A stretch of 24,977 nucleotides of DNA, taken from Thalassospiraceae bacterium. Its GTDB lineage: Bacteria; Pseudomonadota; Alphaproteobacteria; Rhodospirillales; Magnetovibrionaceae. The notes below the pieces were generated by a model. It made no database searches. It was not told the DNA's origin and worked only from the letters and a program-made list of their open reading frames with translations. Both the position numbers and the translations under genes were made by a program. Where the stretch lies: assembly GCA_030637845.1 (NCBI GenBank), contig DAOWFT010000076.1, forward strand, positions 1 to 24,977, written 5' to 3'. Position 1 is the first letter of the stretch. Every line of letters starts with the position of its first letter. Positions 1-8,460 of this stretch are shown here, in pieces.

Positions 1-832
1 AATCGGGCTGCACGCCATATTTGGTGGCGGCAAAGGCCGATCCGAGCCTGCCAAAACCGGTGATGACCTCATCAAATATAAGCAAAATCCCATGTTTATC
101 ACAAATGCCCTGAAGCCTTTGCAGGTATCCGGTGGGGGTAATATAGACCCCGGCCGAACCGACCATGGGCTCAACAATGACCGCGGCAATTATGCTTGCA
201 TCATGCAGTGCCACCAGATTTTCCAGCGCATCGGCTGCGCCCTCCCCGGTGGTGGGCTCGCCCTTGGAGAACCCCTGAACATTGCGATCATAAAAGAACG
301 GCAGATGGTCAACTCCGGGAAGAAGGCTGGCAAATTGCTTTTTATTGTTGCCCAAGCCGCCTACGGAAATACCGCCGAAACCCACGCCGTGATAGCCCTT
401 TTCCCGGCCTATGAATTTGGTGCGGGTGCCTTGGCCGTTCGCCTTGTGATAGGCCAGTGCAATTTTCATTGCGCTATCAACGCTTTCGGAACCTGAGTTG
501 GTAAAAAACACATGGTTGAGGTCGGGTGGCGATATTTCGCTCAAACGGTTGGCCAGCTCGAACGCCGCCGGGTGCGCCATCTGGAACGGTGGGGCGTAAT
601 CCATTTCGGCAGCCTGCTTTTGAATGGCTTCAACAATCGGCCCTCGACCATGGCCGGCATTGCAACACCAAAGCCCTGCGGTACCGTCCAGCACCTGACG
701 CCCGTCATGGGATGTGTAATGCATATCCTTGGCCGCAACCAATAGGCGCGGATTTGATTTGAACTGGCGATTGGCGGTAAATGGCATCCAATACGCATCA
801 AGATCGTTGGGGGTTAACACCGTATCAGACAT
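1..832 (-). CDS. beta-alanine (omega-amino acid):pyruvate transaminase, 3' end cut by window
   Basis: Class III PLP-dependent aminotransferase, expected to move the amino group of an omega-amino acid such as beta-alanine to pyruvate, giving malonate semialdehyde and alanine in the cytoplasm. I translated the minus strand from the ATG at 832; 277 codons are open to the window edge, so the C-terminal part, including the PLP-binding lysine, is missing. Visible family motifs are WMPFTANRQF near residue 15, LDGTAGLWCCNAGHG near 50, FFTNSGSESVDSA near 105, KGYHG near 145 and IFDEVITGFGRLG near 255, where the Asp contacts the PLP pyridine nitrogen. These match the omega-APT/BapT group better than ornithine or GABA transaminases. 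The start is supported by GGAG seven bases upstream. Its product could feed the MmsA enzyme at 18684-20189, but the genes are far apart. Family is secure, exact substrate less so. Confidence 0.88.
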   Translation of the reverse strand, partial: MSDTVLTPNDLDAYWMPFTANRQFKSNPRLLVAAKDMHYTSHDGRQVLDGTAGLWCCNAGHGRGPIVEAIQKQAAEMDYAPPFQMAHPAAFELANRLSEISPPDLNHVFFTNSGSESVDSAMKIALAYHKANGQGTRTKFIGREKGYHGVGFGGISVGGLGNNKKQFASLLPGVDHLPFFYDRNVQGFSKGEPTTGEGAADALENLVALHDASIIAAVIVEPMVGSAGVYITPTGYLQRLQGICDKHGILLIFDEVITGFGRLGSAFAATKYGVQPD

Positions 833-939
833 TGCAATTCTCCGTTATTGATGGCTGGCGATAACCTATCATGGCCATTAATTCCATATTATTTTAGTTT
901 TAACCAATGGGGTAAGTATTTATCAGCGCACAACCCAAC

Positions 940-969
940 AAAAATCCCCAACTCCGAAGAGCTGGGGAT
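940..969 (-). terminator. Rho-independent terminator of the cytochrome c' gene
   Basis: Read on the minus strand, a stem of about ten pairs (TCCCCAGCTC against GAGTTGGGGA, with one G-T wobble) closes a TTCG loop flanked by C and G, the very stable cUUCGg tetraloop. It is followed by a short run of T. It lies about 55 bases after the stop codon of the cytochrome c' gene. Confidence 0.85.
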
Positions 970-1022
970 AATTATCAGTGATTACAAGGGCGAGGCATGC
1001 CGCTAATCATTGCTGTTGGGAA

Positions 1023-1481
1023 CTAGTTACCGACGCTAAAGCTATAGGCCTCGTGACAAGATATGCATTTTCCCAGGTTTGCCTCAAGTGACTCCAGCAC
1101 AGCCTCGGGGCCAATTTCGGCGGCAAGACCCACTTCATCAAAACCGTCATGCGTAGACATACCCAGTTGCTTGAACGCCATGGGTAGCTTGAGCATGGTT
1201 TCAGGCGGCACACTTTCGACCTCGGCACGACCGACCCGATGGGCGGTCTCCTTGACGGCGCTCATATCGTTATCATTGGCCGCAGATATAATTTCCTGAA
1301 CGGCAACCAGAAAGCCACGCATTTCGGCAAGAATGAAGTCGCGCTCCGACGTTTCCAACACTATGGCCTCGCGGCCATCGGTGGCGGTAACCGTGGTGCC
1401 GCTGATAAATTTGAAGCCAACAAACGCGGCCGTGGCCACCCATAACACGATGGCGATTATGGCAAAGAACTTGGTGCTCAT
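1023..1481 (-). CDS. membrane-anchored cytochrome c' (class II cytochrome c)-like protein
   Basis: A 152-residue protein with one hydrophobic segment at about residues 4-23 (uncleaved anchor or signal peptide) and a single heme c motif CISCH at 139-143, close to the C-terminus, as in the four-helix cytochrome c' family. The length fits a class II cytochrome c plus a leader. The family works in the periplasm and often binds NO or serves as an electron carrier; which applies here is unknown. I prefer the ATG at 1481 over the in-frame TTG at 1502 because AGAAAGG lies just upstream of the ATG. The segment has no obvious Ala-X-Ala cleavage site, so a membrane-anchored form is likely. The gene stands alone, divergent from a TetR regulator, and ends in a clear terminator. 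The heme motif is certain; the cytochrome c' fold is inferred from motif position and length. Confidence 0.82.
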   Translation of the reverse strand: MSTKFFAIIAIVLWVATAAFVGFKFISGTTVTATDGREAIVLETSERDFILAEMRGFLVAVQEIISAANDNDMSAVKETAHRVGRAEVESVPPETMLKLPMAFKQLGMSTHDGFDEVGLAAEIGPEAVLESLEANLGKCISCHEAYSFSVGN

Positions 1482-1522
1482 TAAAAAACCTTTCTGTAAC
1501 AATTGTTTTTCATCCGCTTTTT

Positions 1523-1539
1523 CCCGACACGGTGTCGGG
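1523..1539. promoter_or_regulatory. perfect 8-bp-arm palindrome in divergent region
   Basis: CCCGACAC, one base, GTGTCGGG: a perfect inverted repeat 41 bases upstream of the cytochrome c' start codon. No T-run follows on either strand, so it does not look like a terminator. It is a plausible operator for the divergent TetR protein or another dimeric regulator. Confidence 0.5.
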
Positions 1540-1562
1540 TAAGGGCAGCTAATGCTTGATGC

Positions 1563-1603
1563 TTGACATTTTCCATATGTAAGTATTTACTCACTTATAT
1601 GGA
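1563..1603 (+). promoter_or_regulatory. tetR promoter with nested operator palindromes
   Basis: A -35 TTGACA (1563-1568) lies 17 bp from a weak -10 TTTACT (1586-1591). Over the -10 lies GTAAGTA-TT-TACTCAC (1579-1594, six of seven arm positions matching). It is nested inside outer arms TCCATAT (1572-1578) and ATATGGA (1597-1603). The outer arm covers the likely ATG at 1599. The predicted transcript would begin about one base before that ATG, so it may be leaderless. The layout suggests autorepression. Confidence 0.55.
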
Positions 1604-2210
1604 TAGCCCCAAACGCAAAAGCACACAAGAGCGAAAATCGGAAATTGTCGATGCGGCGCTCAACCTATCCGCAGACGCGGGTCCGGGCCAGATAACAACC
1701 GAGGCTCTGGCCAAGCGGGTCGGGGTAAGCCACGGCGCTATTTTCAGGCACTTCCCCACCAAGGCAGCCATATGGAATGCGGTGTTTGAAACAATCGCTA
1801 AAAAAATGGAACAGGGGTGGCATCGCATCAAGCCATCACCATCCCCGTGCGAACGGTTGCGCTTTCTAGTTCGGGCACAATTGCGGCTTGTGGTGGCCAT
1901 ACCCGCGCTTCCCTCAATTATATTTTCCCGGGAACTACATAAAAAAAATGCCGGCATCCAAAAAGGAGTGTTGGCGCTGATGAAGCGCTTTCATGGTGTT
2001 ATTTCGAGCGAGATTCAAGCGGGTATAGACAGCGGAGAGTTGCGCGCCGATATAGATGTGCCCGAAACGGCAAATTTAGTCATCGCCATCTTGCAGGGAA
2101 CCGTTCTGCGCTGGTCTGTCACCCAAGGAAAATTCGACCTTGTCGCCGAGGGTGATAAAATGCTCACCCTGGCCTTGTCTGGTTTTCAAAATCATAAAAT
2201 GAACAAATAA
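1599..2210 (+). CDS. TetR/AcrR-family transcriptional regulator
   Basis: A 203-residue protein typical in size for the family. The N-terminal DNA-binding domain spans about residues 8-60, with the helix-turn-helix TTEALAKRVGVSHGAIFRHFPTK near 35-57; the rest is a helical ligand-binding and dimerisation domain. The frame is open from a TTG at 1563, but that TTG is part of a TTGACA promoter element, and the ATG at 1599 starts the usual short basic N-terminus (MDSPKRK). No Shine-Dalgarno sequence precedes either start, which fits a leaderless message from the promoter described separately. It is divergent from the cytochrome c' gene, so that gene and tetR itself are the obvious targets. The ligand cannot be told from sequence. 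Family assignment is firm; targets are inference. Confidence 0.88.
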   Translation: MDSPKRKSTQERKSEIVDAALNLSADAGPGQITTEALAKRVGVSHGAIFRHFPTKAAIWNAVFETIAKKMEQGWHRIKPSPSPCERLRFLVRAQLRLVVAIPALPSIIFSRELHKKNAGIQKGVLALMKRFHGVISSEIQAGIDSGELRADIDVPETANLVIAILQGTVLRWSVTQGKFDLVAEGDKMLTLALSGFQNHKMNK

Positions 2211-2236
2211 AAAAACCGCCACAGGCTAGTTGCGAT

Positions 2237-3709
2237 TTAGTGGAGTGTGTCGTTTTTATCCAATGTAGCGGGCAAGGTATCTTCTGTTGCGCTATGCTGG
2301 TTCGGAGTATTTTTTACAATACGCCACGCGGGAATAATCATCCGCACTGTTGTTCCCCGATCGGGGGCGCTATCCATCTCAATGCCGCCACCGTGCATTT
2401 CCATCAGACGAAGACTTAACGGCAAGCCAAGGCCGGTGCCCTTGATCGAACCGGTTAGCTTGTTTTCCACCTGCTCGAATTCATCAAACACCCTTTCTTG
2501 GCTTTCCAATGGAATACCGATTCCATTATCCTCGATCTCAATCACCAAGAAATCGTCCTGTTTTTTATAAATTCGAATACATACCTCACCCCCCTCGGGG
2601 GTAAATTTAATGGCGTTGGATAGCAGGTTTAGCAAAACCTGCCTGAGCTTTTGGGAGTCACCCCTTATTTTTTCACCAATGTCGGTTTGGCTAACCGTAA
2701 GTTTAACGCCCGCTTTTTCCGCAAGACTGGAGGTCAGGGACTGACAGACATGCACCAGATTAACAATGCTCAGGTCTTCTTCGCTTAAGCTTTCCTTGCC
2801 GGCCTCGACCTTTGACAGATCAAGCACGGTATCAATTAGACCGCGCAAATGATCAGCTGATTCGTGAATATGGGATACATAATCAAGATATTTTTCATTT
2901 TTTATTGGACCCAGAACCTGTAACGCCATGGTTTCTGAAAACCCGATGATTGCGTTCAGGGGCGTACGTAGTTCATGGCTCATATTCGATAGAAATTTGG
3001 ATTTTGCAACGCTGGCCATTTCTGCCTTTTGCAGAGTAGTAGAAAGCTCTTCTTCGATCCGCTTGCGATCGGTGATGTCTTCTTTAATGCCAATAAAATT
3101 CTTGATCTCCCCGGTTTTTCCAAACACCGGAGATATTGACACATCTTCCCAAAACAAAGACCCATCCTTGGCCTTGTTGATCATCTCTCCGTGCCATTCC
3201 TTACCGGACATAATGGTTTGCCATAGATCAAGGTGGGTTTCGGGGTTTGTCAATTCTGATTTGAATATACTCGGGGTATTTCCGACTACCTCAGACAATT
3301 TATACCCGGACATTTCCAGCATCTTCGGGTTGGCGTATTCGATTATACCGTCTTTACCGGTAATAATTATGCCCACCGAGGCCTGATCCACAGCAAGGGA
3401 CAACTTTTTTCGCTCGACCTCCAGACCGCCATAACGAAAAATTAAAACTGCGGTTATCCAAATCGCAAAAATTGCCAGCATTCTGTTTGTAAAGACAATC
3501 CATGGAATCCCACCGGGGGGAGATAGCGCATAACCGACCAGCGTTAGCCCGATACCTATGGCAGCCAGTATTAAAACGTGTTCACGACGAGGAAACCAAA
3601 GACCGATCATGACCAGGGCGACATAAGGAACGCCGCCGGCAACCCCAAGGGGTAACATAATATCGAACGCAAGAATGGCCGCGGCCACAACCAGCGACAG
3701 CAACACCAA
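2237..3709 (-). CDS. membrane PAS-domain histidine kinase
   Basis: Orphan sensor kinase. Counting from the TTG at 3709 (490 residues), there are about four hydrophobic segments within residues 1-92, a PAS domain at about 98-217, a HisKA domain with H-box SNMSHELRTPLNA and phospho-accepting His245, then an HATPase_c domain with N-box Asn365, DNGIGIP at 394-400 and GTGLGL at 424-429. There is no receiver domain and no response regulator gene in the window. The PAS stretch WQTIMSGKEWHGEMINKAKD followed by FWEDVSISP resembles PAS domains of the NifL/Aer type, which bind FAD, but cofactor binding is not shown. No Shine-Dalgarno sequence precedes the TTG; an in-frame CTG at 3739 is preceded by GGGGGGAAA and would give a more natural cytoplasmic N-terminus before the first helix. 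An FNR-type box lies upstream, suggesting induction when oxygen is low. Confidence 0.88.
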   Translation of the reverse strand: MVLLSLVVAAAILAFDIMLPLGVAGGVPYVALVMIGLWFPRREHVLILAAIGIGLTLVGYALSPPGGIPWIVFTNRMLAIFAIWITAVLIFRYGGLEVERKKLSLAVDQASVGIIITGKDGIIEYANPKMLEMSGYKLSEVVGNTPSIFKSELTNPETHLDLWQTIMSGKEWHGEMINKAKDGSLFWEDVSISPVFGKTGEIKNFIGIKEDITDRKRIEEELSTTLQKAEMASVAKSKFLSNMSHELRTPLNAIIGFSETMALQVLGPIKNEKYLDYVSHIHESADHLRGLIDTVLDLSKVEAGKESLSEEDLSIVNLVHVCQSLTSSLAEKAGVKLTVSQTDIGEKIRGDSQKLRQVLLNLLSNAIKFTPEGGEVCIRIYKKQDDFLVIEIEDNGIGIPLESQERVFDEFEQVENKLTGSIKGTGLGLPLSLRLMEMHGGGIEMDSAPDRGTTVRMIIPAWRIVKNTPNQHSATEDTLPATLDKNDTLH

Positions 3710-3797
3710 GAGTCTAAAATCGTGATTATCTCTATGCAGGTGCGATTTCCCCCCGAAAGAACGCCCAAATCTATTTTATTACAATATGATAATCTCT

Positions 3798-3835
3798 ATC
3801 ATAGCTAGATATGCATTATACTTGATTGCGGTCAA
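3798..3835 (-). promoter_or_regulatory. FNR/FixK-type box and promoter of the PAS kinase gene
   Basis: TTGAT-TGCG-GTCAA at 3822-3835 matches the FNR/FixK consensus TTGAT-N4-ATCAA at nine of ten positions. On the minus strand a -10-like TATGAT lies at 3803-3798, which puts the box centre about 38 bp before the predicted start near 3791, close to the class II activator position. The only gene downstream in that direction is the histidine kinase. Confidence 0.65.
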
Positions 3836-3923
3836 ATACGGTGATGACTAAACATAAAATCAGGTAATGCGTTGATGTTATGGGTAAATTTCTTCAAATA
3901 ACCCCCGCGCTAATACCCGCCGC

Positions 3924-4106
3924 TTAATCATCTTCGTTGGTGTTTGTGGTATTTTTCTCCTGAATATCATCATCATCGAACAAAATTCGATTGGCCGAAC
4001 CCTCCATATCATCAAACTGCCCTGATTTAAGCGCCCACAGAAATGCCGCCAGAGCTACTCCGCCCAACAACAGTGCCACGGGAATAAGATAGAGCAAAAT
4101 ATCCAT
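3924..4106 (-). CDS. ccoS: cbb3 oxidase maturation protein CcoS
   Basis: A 60-residue protein with one transmembrane helix (about residues 3-26) followed by the typical LKSGQFDDMEGSANRILFDDD stretch and an acidic tail. CcoS is needed for cofactor insertion (heme and copper) into the cbb3 oxidase; its exact role is unsettled. The ATG shares its first base with the last base of the ccoI stop codon, so the two are translationally coupled. It is the last gene of ccoGHIS, and its length is normal for the family. Confidence 0.93.
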   Translation of the reverse strand: MDILLYLIPVALLLGGVALAAFLWALKSGQFDDMEGSANRILFDDDDIQEKNTTNTNEDD

Positions 4107-6478
4107 CAGTTTTTACCCCTTTCGCCGCTCTGACTACCCAGCCCACCCAGCCTAAGAGAATTACCAATTACCACCAGCGATGATGATGACATGGCGATGG
4201 CGGCGATCAGTGGCGTCACCAACCCCAGCATCGCCAGTGGAATGGTAGAGGCATTATACACAAATGAAAGCGCAAAGTTTTGCTTAATCAGGTTATCTGC
4301 ACGGCGGGCTACTTCCAGAGCCTCAATCACCGGCGCCAACTTATCTCCCTGATAAATAATATCAGCGGCGGTTTGTGAAATATCCGCAGCGCTTGATGGT
4401 GACAGCGATACATGCGCGCCCGCCAATGCCGGGGCATCGTTTATGCCGTCACCCACCATCAGCACATGACGCCCCTCAGCCGCAAGCTCTGTAAGGCGTG
4501 CAGCTTTATCGGTGGGTGTAAAACCTGCGTTCCAATTTTTTATATTTAGCGTTTTGGCAATCTGGGCAACCGTTTCTATTCGGTCACCGGAAAGAAGCTC
4601 GACCCCAAGCCCCATTCCCTGCAATTCATTTACCACCTTGGCAGCATCGGAACGCAATCGATCAACAAAGGCAAAGCAAATCGGAGAAAAATCTGGCCGC
4701 ACCAGCCATAACTCCGGACCGATTGCGGCAACGCTATCATCGACCCCGCACCAATCACGTCGCCCCAAACGAATTTCCCCCGCATCGGTTTTAAGCAACA
4801 ATCCAGCCCCGGGAACCTCCTGCACCCCTTCAATCGGCGTTACGCCATCGCCCACCACCCGCGTTATGGCGCGGGACAAGGGGTGCTTACTAACCGCCGC
4901 CATGGCGGCTGCCAGCTCAAGGTCGTCATTATTGATGTCATCACGGTTGGAAAGTTCCGGTCTGCCCATTGTCAGGGTTCCGGTTTTATCAAGCACAACA
5001 TAATCCACCTCGGCCAAGCGCTCCAGCGCGGTGCCGGATTTAAGCAACATTCCCCGACGCAAAAACCGCCCACTCGCCACAACCTGCACCGCCGGCACCG
5101 CCAGAGCCAACGCACATGGACAAGTAATAATCAGCACCGCCACCGAAATCATCAGCGCTTGCTGCCACGGGGCACCGACCACCAGCCACCAAATGATAAA
5201 TGCTATCAACGCAAGGCTATGAACCACCGGGGCGTACAGCGCCGAAACACGGTCAGCAATAGCAACGTAGCGTGCGCGCCCTTCTTCGGCGAGTTCCATC
5301 AGCCGCAGTATTTCCGCCAGCAATGTATCCTCGCCCACAGCGGTTACACGAATGATTAGGGGGCTGGTTATGTTCATTGTGCCGGCAAACACATCAATTT
5401 CCGGCTTGGCAACTGCCGGGATGCTTTCGCCATTGATAAGCTGTGTATCGATATCGCTGATGCCATCCACAACCCTGCCATCAACCGAAATTCGTTCCCC
5501 CGCACTTACCAGCACCCGCATACCCGGCGCAACCTTGGTTGGGGGCACTACGTGGCGGATGCCGTTATCATCTAAAATCGTTATTGCCCTGGCACCAAGG
5601 GCCAGTAAATGCTCACCCATGGAGCGGGCCCGGCCACGGGCGCGGCTATCTAGGTAACGACCGACCAATAAAAAGAATAATAACGTAATGGCAGAATCAA
5701 AATATACATGCTCACCGCCACGAACGGTTTCAAACAGGCTCATGCCCGATGCCAGCAGAACCGCTATTGAGACCGGAACATCCATATTGGTGCGCCCGGC
5801 CTTAAGTGCGATTATGGCGGAGCGATAAAACGGCACCCCGGAAAAAGCCACGGCCGGAAGCGCAATTAACGCCGATAACCAATGCATCAGATCGCGCGTG
5901 GCCGGGCCCATACCTTGAAAATAACCGGCCCACACCGAAACAGAAAACAACATGACATTACCGGCGGCAAAACCGGCAACGGCCATGCTGATAAGCAGGT
6001 TTTTTTCATAGGCCCGGGTTTCTTCCCCCAGAACCAGGGGATCAAACGGTGCCGCCTTGTATCCCAATTGGCCGATTAAACCTACAAGCTCCGATATATC
6101 GGCCTTGTCCGGATGCCATTTTAATACCAGTCGTCGGGTGGTCATATTAATGCGCGCATGCACGACCCCAGCCTGACGCGCCAGCACGCTTTCTATCAAC
6201 CATACACAAGCCGCACATTGCATTCCTTCGATCATCAGGTGCAATGATGAGATTCCGTCATCTTCGGTTTTTACATAAGAGGAAAAGTCAAAGAGCGTTT
6301 CGTCTTCATCCGGTCGCATGGGGCGTATATCGGGGTCAATGCAGCGCTGGCTATAATATTTTTCCAGCCCCAACCCCTGCACCATGCCATAAGCCGCTTG
6401 GCAACCGGCGCAGCAAAATTCTTTCCCGCCACTACTTTTGCCGGGAATCGGTAATCCGCAATGCAGGCAATCAGACAT
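4106..6478 (-). CDS. ccoI: P1B-type copper-transporting ATPase CcoI/FixI
   Basis: A 790-residue heavy-metal P-type ATPase that exports copper from the cytoplasm for assembly of the CuB site of cbb3 oxidase. In order: an N-terminal Cys-rich motif typical of FixI (C4, C7, C22, C23, C26), an HMA domain with GMQCAAC at 85-91, a first group of membrane helices, the actuator loop with NGES near 349-352, the in-membrane CPC motif at 453-455, the phosphorylation motif DKTGT starting at D497, and GDGINDAP near residue 705 before the last two helices. Start and stop codons each overlap a neighbour by one base (TGATG), showing tight coupling with ccoH and ccoS. The cco context separates it from the general copper-efflux ATPase CopA. 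Confidence 0.95.
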   Translation of the reverse strand: MSDCLHCGLPIPGKSSGGKEFCCAGCQAAYGMVQGLGLEKYYSQRCIDPDIRPMRPDEDETLFDFSSYVKTEDDGISSLHLMIEGMQCAACVWLIESVLARQAGVVHARINMTTRRLVLKWHPDKADISELVGLIGQLGYKAAPFDPLVLGEETRAYEKNLLISMAVAGFAAGNVMLFSVSVWAGYFQGMGPATRDLMHWLSALIALPAVAFSGVPFYRSAIIALKAGRTNMDVPVSIAVLLASGMSLFETVRGGEHVYFDSAITLLFFLLVGRYLDSRARGRARSMGEHLLALGARAITILDDNGIRHVVPPTKVAPGMRVLVSAGERISVDGRVVDGISDIDTQLINGESIPAVAKPEIDVFAGTMNITSPLIIRVTAVGEDTLLAEILRLMELAEEGRARYVAIADRVSALYAPVVHSLALIAFIIWWLVVGAPWQQALMISVAVLIITCPCALALAVPAVQVVASGRFLRRGMLLKSGTALERLAEVDYVVLDKTGTLTMGRPELSNRDDINNDDLELAAAMAAVSKHPLSRAITRVVGDGVTPIEGVQEVPGAGLLLKTDAGEIRLGRRDWCGVDDSVAAIGPELWLVRPDFSPICFAFVDRLRSDAAKVVNELQGMGLGVELLSGDRIETVAQIAKTLNIKNWNAGFTPTDKAARLTELAAEGRHVLMVGDGINDAPALAGAHVSLSPSSAADISQTAADIIYQGDKLAPVIEALEVARRADNLIKQNFALSFVYNASTIPLAMLGLVTPLIAAIAMSSSSLVVIGNSLRLGGLGSQSGERGKN

Positions 6479-6957
6479 CAGAGAACCTGAACGCGCCGCC
6501 TTAGGCGAAATGCATCACCATCACGTCTTGCGCTTATGTGTACTTCCCACAATCCGGGCAAAGGCAGCTGTAATTTCGTACTATAGGTTCCGGCAATTGC
6601 GCCCGTCTTTAAACCCACATCGTAATCGACATCGTCTTGTGATGGGCGGTACATGCGCGCCATAACCATAAGGCCGTCCAACGGTGCGCCGTCCTTACCG
6701 GTAAAATGAACCGATAAATTTCCGTCAGGATTGAAATTAAAATCTACTTTCCAGCCCAGCTCGCCCTGCTGGCGTTTGGCATCTAGGGTTTGGTTAAAGG
6801 CAAGACCCTTGGCGTAATGGTCTTCGGTAGAAAGGCCAGTCCACGAGTTTACGGCGAAATACGTAAGAAACCCGTTCACAATAACGACAATACCCAAGCC
6901 GCCAACAAACAACCAAGGATACCACCAACCGGGTTCACGACTACCAGCAATTGCCAT
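6478..6957 (-). CDS. ccoH: cbb3 oxidase assembly protein CcoH/FixH
   Basis: A 159-residue protein with one N-terminal transmembrane helix (about residues 12-35) and a periplasmic beta-rich domain, matching FixH: WWYPWLFVGGLGIVVIVNGF in the helix, then WTGL and AFNQTL. It takes part in cbb3 assembly and contacts the oxidase subunits. I chose the ATG at 6957 over the in-frame GTG at 6966 because AGGTGG lies five bases upstream of the ATG and overlaps that GTG. It overlaps ccoI by one base and follows ccoG after a gap of about 50 bases. Confidence 0.92.
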   Translation of the reverse strand: MAIAGSREPGWWYPWLFVGGLGIVVIVNGFLTYFAVNSWTGLSTEDHYAKGLAFNQTLDAKRQQGELGWKVDFNFNPDGNLSVHFTGKDGAPLDGLMVMARMYRPSQDDVDYDVGLKTGAIAGTYSTKLQLPLPGLWEVHISARRDGDAFRLRRRVQVL

Positions 6958-7006
6958 ATTTACCACCTATCGTATTAGATATTGTTCATCTCATTACTTA
7001 TCTTAA

Positions 7007-8452
7007 CTAATCATCTGGGCCATAGAATACAGTTTCCTGCTCTATTTCCATACCGGTTTTCAGGTTAATCAGCTTAAATTCCAATTTGCTGGATTTACTT
7101 TCCAACCGTTCCGACGATACCCGTACAAAAACCCTGAAAGTTCCAATGCTATCGGGGTCAACATCCAATATAACCTCTTTGGCGCCCTTACTTTCAATGC
7201 CGACAACGGTTATCAGCGCGTTATCCAGCTCATCTGCAAGTAATATATAAGAATTGGCATGGGCCTCCATATTAAGAATCTTGAAGGTGTAACCATTGCG
7301 GATATCGCCGTTTGAAAGGGTTACAAACAGTGGGGAGCGATCACGCTGAATATTGATTTCAATTCGGTCACGGGTTGCCAGCGAAAGCACCATAATCCCT
7401 ATTACGCTGATAAGAATTGCCACATAGGCAAGAACCCGTGGGCGGAAAAAGCGTTTCTTTGCTGGGCGGCCTTCGGCTCGTGCAAGTTGATTGGAAATGG
7501 AATCATAAGCAATAAGGTTCGCCGGGCGATCAAGTTTGCTCATAATTGAGTTACAGGCATCAATACACAGCGCACAGCCGATACAGGTAAATTGCTGACC
7601 TAAACGTATATCGGTTCCGGTCGGGCAAACATTGACGCAAAGCCCGCAATCAACGCAATCACCCAAATTATTGTCGCTATCTTTTTGTTTTGCCTTGCCC
7701 CGTGGTTCGCCGCGCCATTCCTCATAGGTAACAAGCAGGGAATCTTCATCAAACATCGAGCCCTGAAAACGTGGCCACGGACACATATAAATACACACCT
7801 GTTCCCGCGCCCAGCCAGCCAATAAATAGGTAAACCCGGCAAACAGCGCGACAAACCCATAAAGCGTGCTTGAGGCGCTGCCGCTTAGCATATCCACCGC
7901 GGCGGTTGGGGCGTCGACAAAATAGAAAATCCATGCCCCGCCGGTAAGCAGGGCAATAAGTATCCAGACAATGTGCTTGATAATTTTTTTTACCGCTTTT
8001 GATATGGTTAGCGGAGAATTATCCAGTTTTATCCGTTTGTTGCGATCACCCTCTATGAAGCGCTCGGCCAACAAAAACAGGTCAGTCCATACCGTTTGCG
8101 GGCAGGTAAAACCACACCACACCCGACCCGCCAGTGCGGTTGCCAAAAATAATCCAACCGCACCTAAAATAAGAATTCCGGTCAGGTAATAAACTTCCTG
8201 CGCCCAAATTTCGATATTTAAAAAGTAACCTCTTCTTCCGGCCAGATCGAGCAGCACCGCCTGATTAGGCATATCCGGACCGCGATCCCACCTCAGCCAC
8301 GGAACCACATAATAAGAACCCAACAACACGCCCAACACTATCCATTTGAGCTGACGAAAGGTTCCCGCAATACGCTGCGGATAGACCTTGAGGTGCTTGG
8401 AGTAAAGCGAGGCATTTACCTGTTGACTATTATTGTCCGGTTCGGCGTTCAT
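7007..8452 (-). CDS. ccoG: cbb3 accessory iron-sulfur protein CcoG/FixG/RdxA
   Basis: A 481-residue membrane-bound polyferredoxin, which in characterised systems acts as a copper reductase during cbb3 assembly. Helices lie at about 35-52, 88-108, 158-178, 195-214 and 340-360. The membrane motifs CGFTCP (113-118) and CIYMCPWPRFQ (220-230) are conserved. Two 4Fe-4S clusters are marked by CVDCGLCVNVCP at 266-277 and CIGCALCIDAC at 290-300. The C-terminal third is an Ig-like periplasmic domain. The start ATG has AGGT seven bases upstream. It opens the ccoGHIS block just after a strong hairpin that separates it from ccoP. Confidence 0.95.
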   Translation of the reverse strand: MNAEPDNNSQQVNASLYSKHLKVYPQRIAGTFRQLKWIVLGVLLGSYYVVPWLRWDRGPDMPNQAVLLDLAGRRGYFLNIEIWAQEVYYLTGILILGAVGLFLATALAGRVWCGFTCPQTVWTDLFLLAERFIEGDRNKRIKLDNSPLTISKAVKKIIKHIVWILIALLTGGAWIFYFVDAPTAAVDMLSGSASSTLYGFVALFAGFTYLLAGWAREQVCIYMCPWPRFQGSMFDEDSLLVTYEEWRGEPRGKAKQKDSDNNLGDCVDCGLCVNVCPTGTDIRLGQQFTCIGCALCIDACNSIMSKLDRPANLIAYDSISNQLARAEGRPAKKRFFRPRVLAYVAILISVIGIMVLSLATRDRIEINIQRDRSPLFVTLSNGDIRNGYTFKILNMEAHANSYILLADELDNALITVVGIESKGAKEVILDVDPDSIGTFRVFVRVSSERLESKSSKLEFKLINLKTGMEIEQETVFYGPDD

Positions 8453-8460
8453 ATACGTTA

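Noticed and set aside
92..496. Long plus-strand frame with 134 codons
   Set aside because: It lies antisense inside the transaminase gene, whose minus-strand translation shows clear family motifs; the plus-strand product has no recognisable features.
4512..5359. Plus-strand frames opposite ccoI
   Set aside because: Low-complexity Ser/Thr/Arg-rich products that mirror the conserved ATPase on the other strand.
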